Assembly: GCA_913775795.1 (NCBI GenBank)
Contig: CAJYLT010000061.1
Location: 1-32,085, forward strand
Direction of reading: 5' to 3'
Source of the DNA: an uncultured Sphingomonas sp.
GTDB lineage: Bacteria; Pseudomonadota; Alphaproteobacteria; Sphingomonadales; Sphingomonadaceae
Length of the DNA: 32,085 bases
Positions 31,988 to 32,085 of the stretch are shown here, in pieces. A program made the position numbers and the translations under genes. The notes below the pieces were generated by a model. The model did no database searches. It worked only from the letters and a program-made list of their open reading frames with translations, and was not told the origin of the DNA. Each line of letters opens with the position of its first letter. The first letter of the stretch is position 1.

Positions 31988-32085
31988 ATGGCGATGGGGG
32001 CCGATCAATACCACCGATGGGATGAGCTGGCGGCAAGTGCGCTCGAATGGTGGGCCGATGCCGGCGTCGACGTGCTGGTCGAGGA
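31988..32085 (+). CDS. N-terminus of an unidentified protein, possibly uracil-DNA glycosylase-like (partial)
   Basis: About 32 codons are visible: MAMGADQYHRWDELAASALEW is the first part (an ATG at 31994 is an alternative start), followed by WADAGVDVLVE at the window edge. The ALEWWADAGVDVLVE segment recalls the start of uracil-DNA glycosylase-family proteins that I associate with this position beside ETF-QO in sphingomonads, but the catalytic motifs are outside the window. The coding nature is likely from codon use; the function is a weak guess. Confidence 0.45.
   Translation, partial: MAMGADQYHRWDELAASALEWWADAGVDVLVE

Overview
The window is GC-rich bacterial chromosome, most likely from a Sphingomonas-like alphaproteobacterium. 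The evidence is the codon bias and long spurious antisense frames, xylose-oxidation (Weimberg) proteins that closely resemble my recollection of the Caulobacter ones, a ManD close to the Novosphingobium enzyme, and the housekeeping blocks recR-def-rmuC / fmt-truA and etf-QO-TPR-ispE. These assignments rest on reading motifs, not on a database search.

Region 1 (1-13.8 kb) is a hemicellulose and sugar-acid locus. It holds the N-terminus of a secreted SGNH esterase, a LacI-type regulator, an MFS sugar porter, xylonolactonase (XylC), xylose dehydrogenase (XylB), 2-keto-3-deoxyxylonate dehydratase (XylX), an alpha-ketoglutarate-semialdehyde dehydrogenase, a GH67 alpha-glucuronidase, a ManD mannonate dehydratase and a GH3 beta-xylosidase/glucosidase. 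Five 14-bp palindromes of one family (nGnTAnCGnTAnCA) lie 22-57 nt before the transcription units of these genes. This makes a single LacI-type regulon for (acetylated) glucuronoxylan side-chain and xylose use the best reading. Esterase, GH67 and GH3 would release acetate, (methyl)glucuronate and xylose in the periplasm. The porter would import sugar, the Weimberg enzymes would oxidise xylose to alpha-ketoglutarate, and ManD would serve the glucuronate branch. Xylonate dehydratase, UxaC and UxuB are not in the window.

Region 2 (13.9-18.8 kb) holds a small one-helix protein and a DUF2946 - TonB receptor - PepSY-TM operon that looks like a metal or metallophore uptake unit. It also holds a META-domain lipoprotein and, after it, a perfect 28-bp inverted repeat.

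Region 3 (18.8-24.3 kb) is housekeeping: recR-def-rmuC on the minus strand, fmt-truA on the plus strand, and an Fe-S RNA m5U methyltransferase.

Region 4 (24.3-32 kb) is a minus-strand chain: ETF-quinone oxidoreductase, TPR protein and ispE, then (after a UUCG hairpin) a crotonase-fold protein, an N-formylglutamate amidohydrolase-family protein, a small lipoprotein gene, NAD(P)HX repair enzyme and the methyltransferase. The lipoprotein gene is broken by an unusual, diverged 112-bp tandem duplication. The window ends in the first codons of a divergent gene. I saw no tRNA, rRNA, CRISPR array, insertion sequence or prophage gene, and no stretch over 300 bases lacks a gene.
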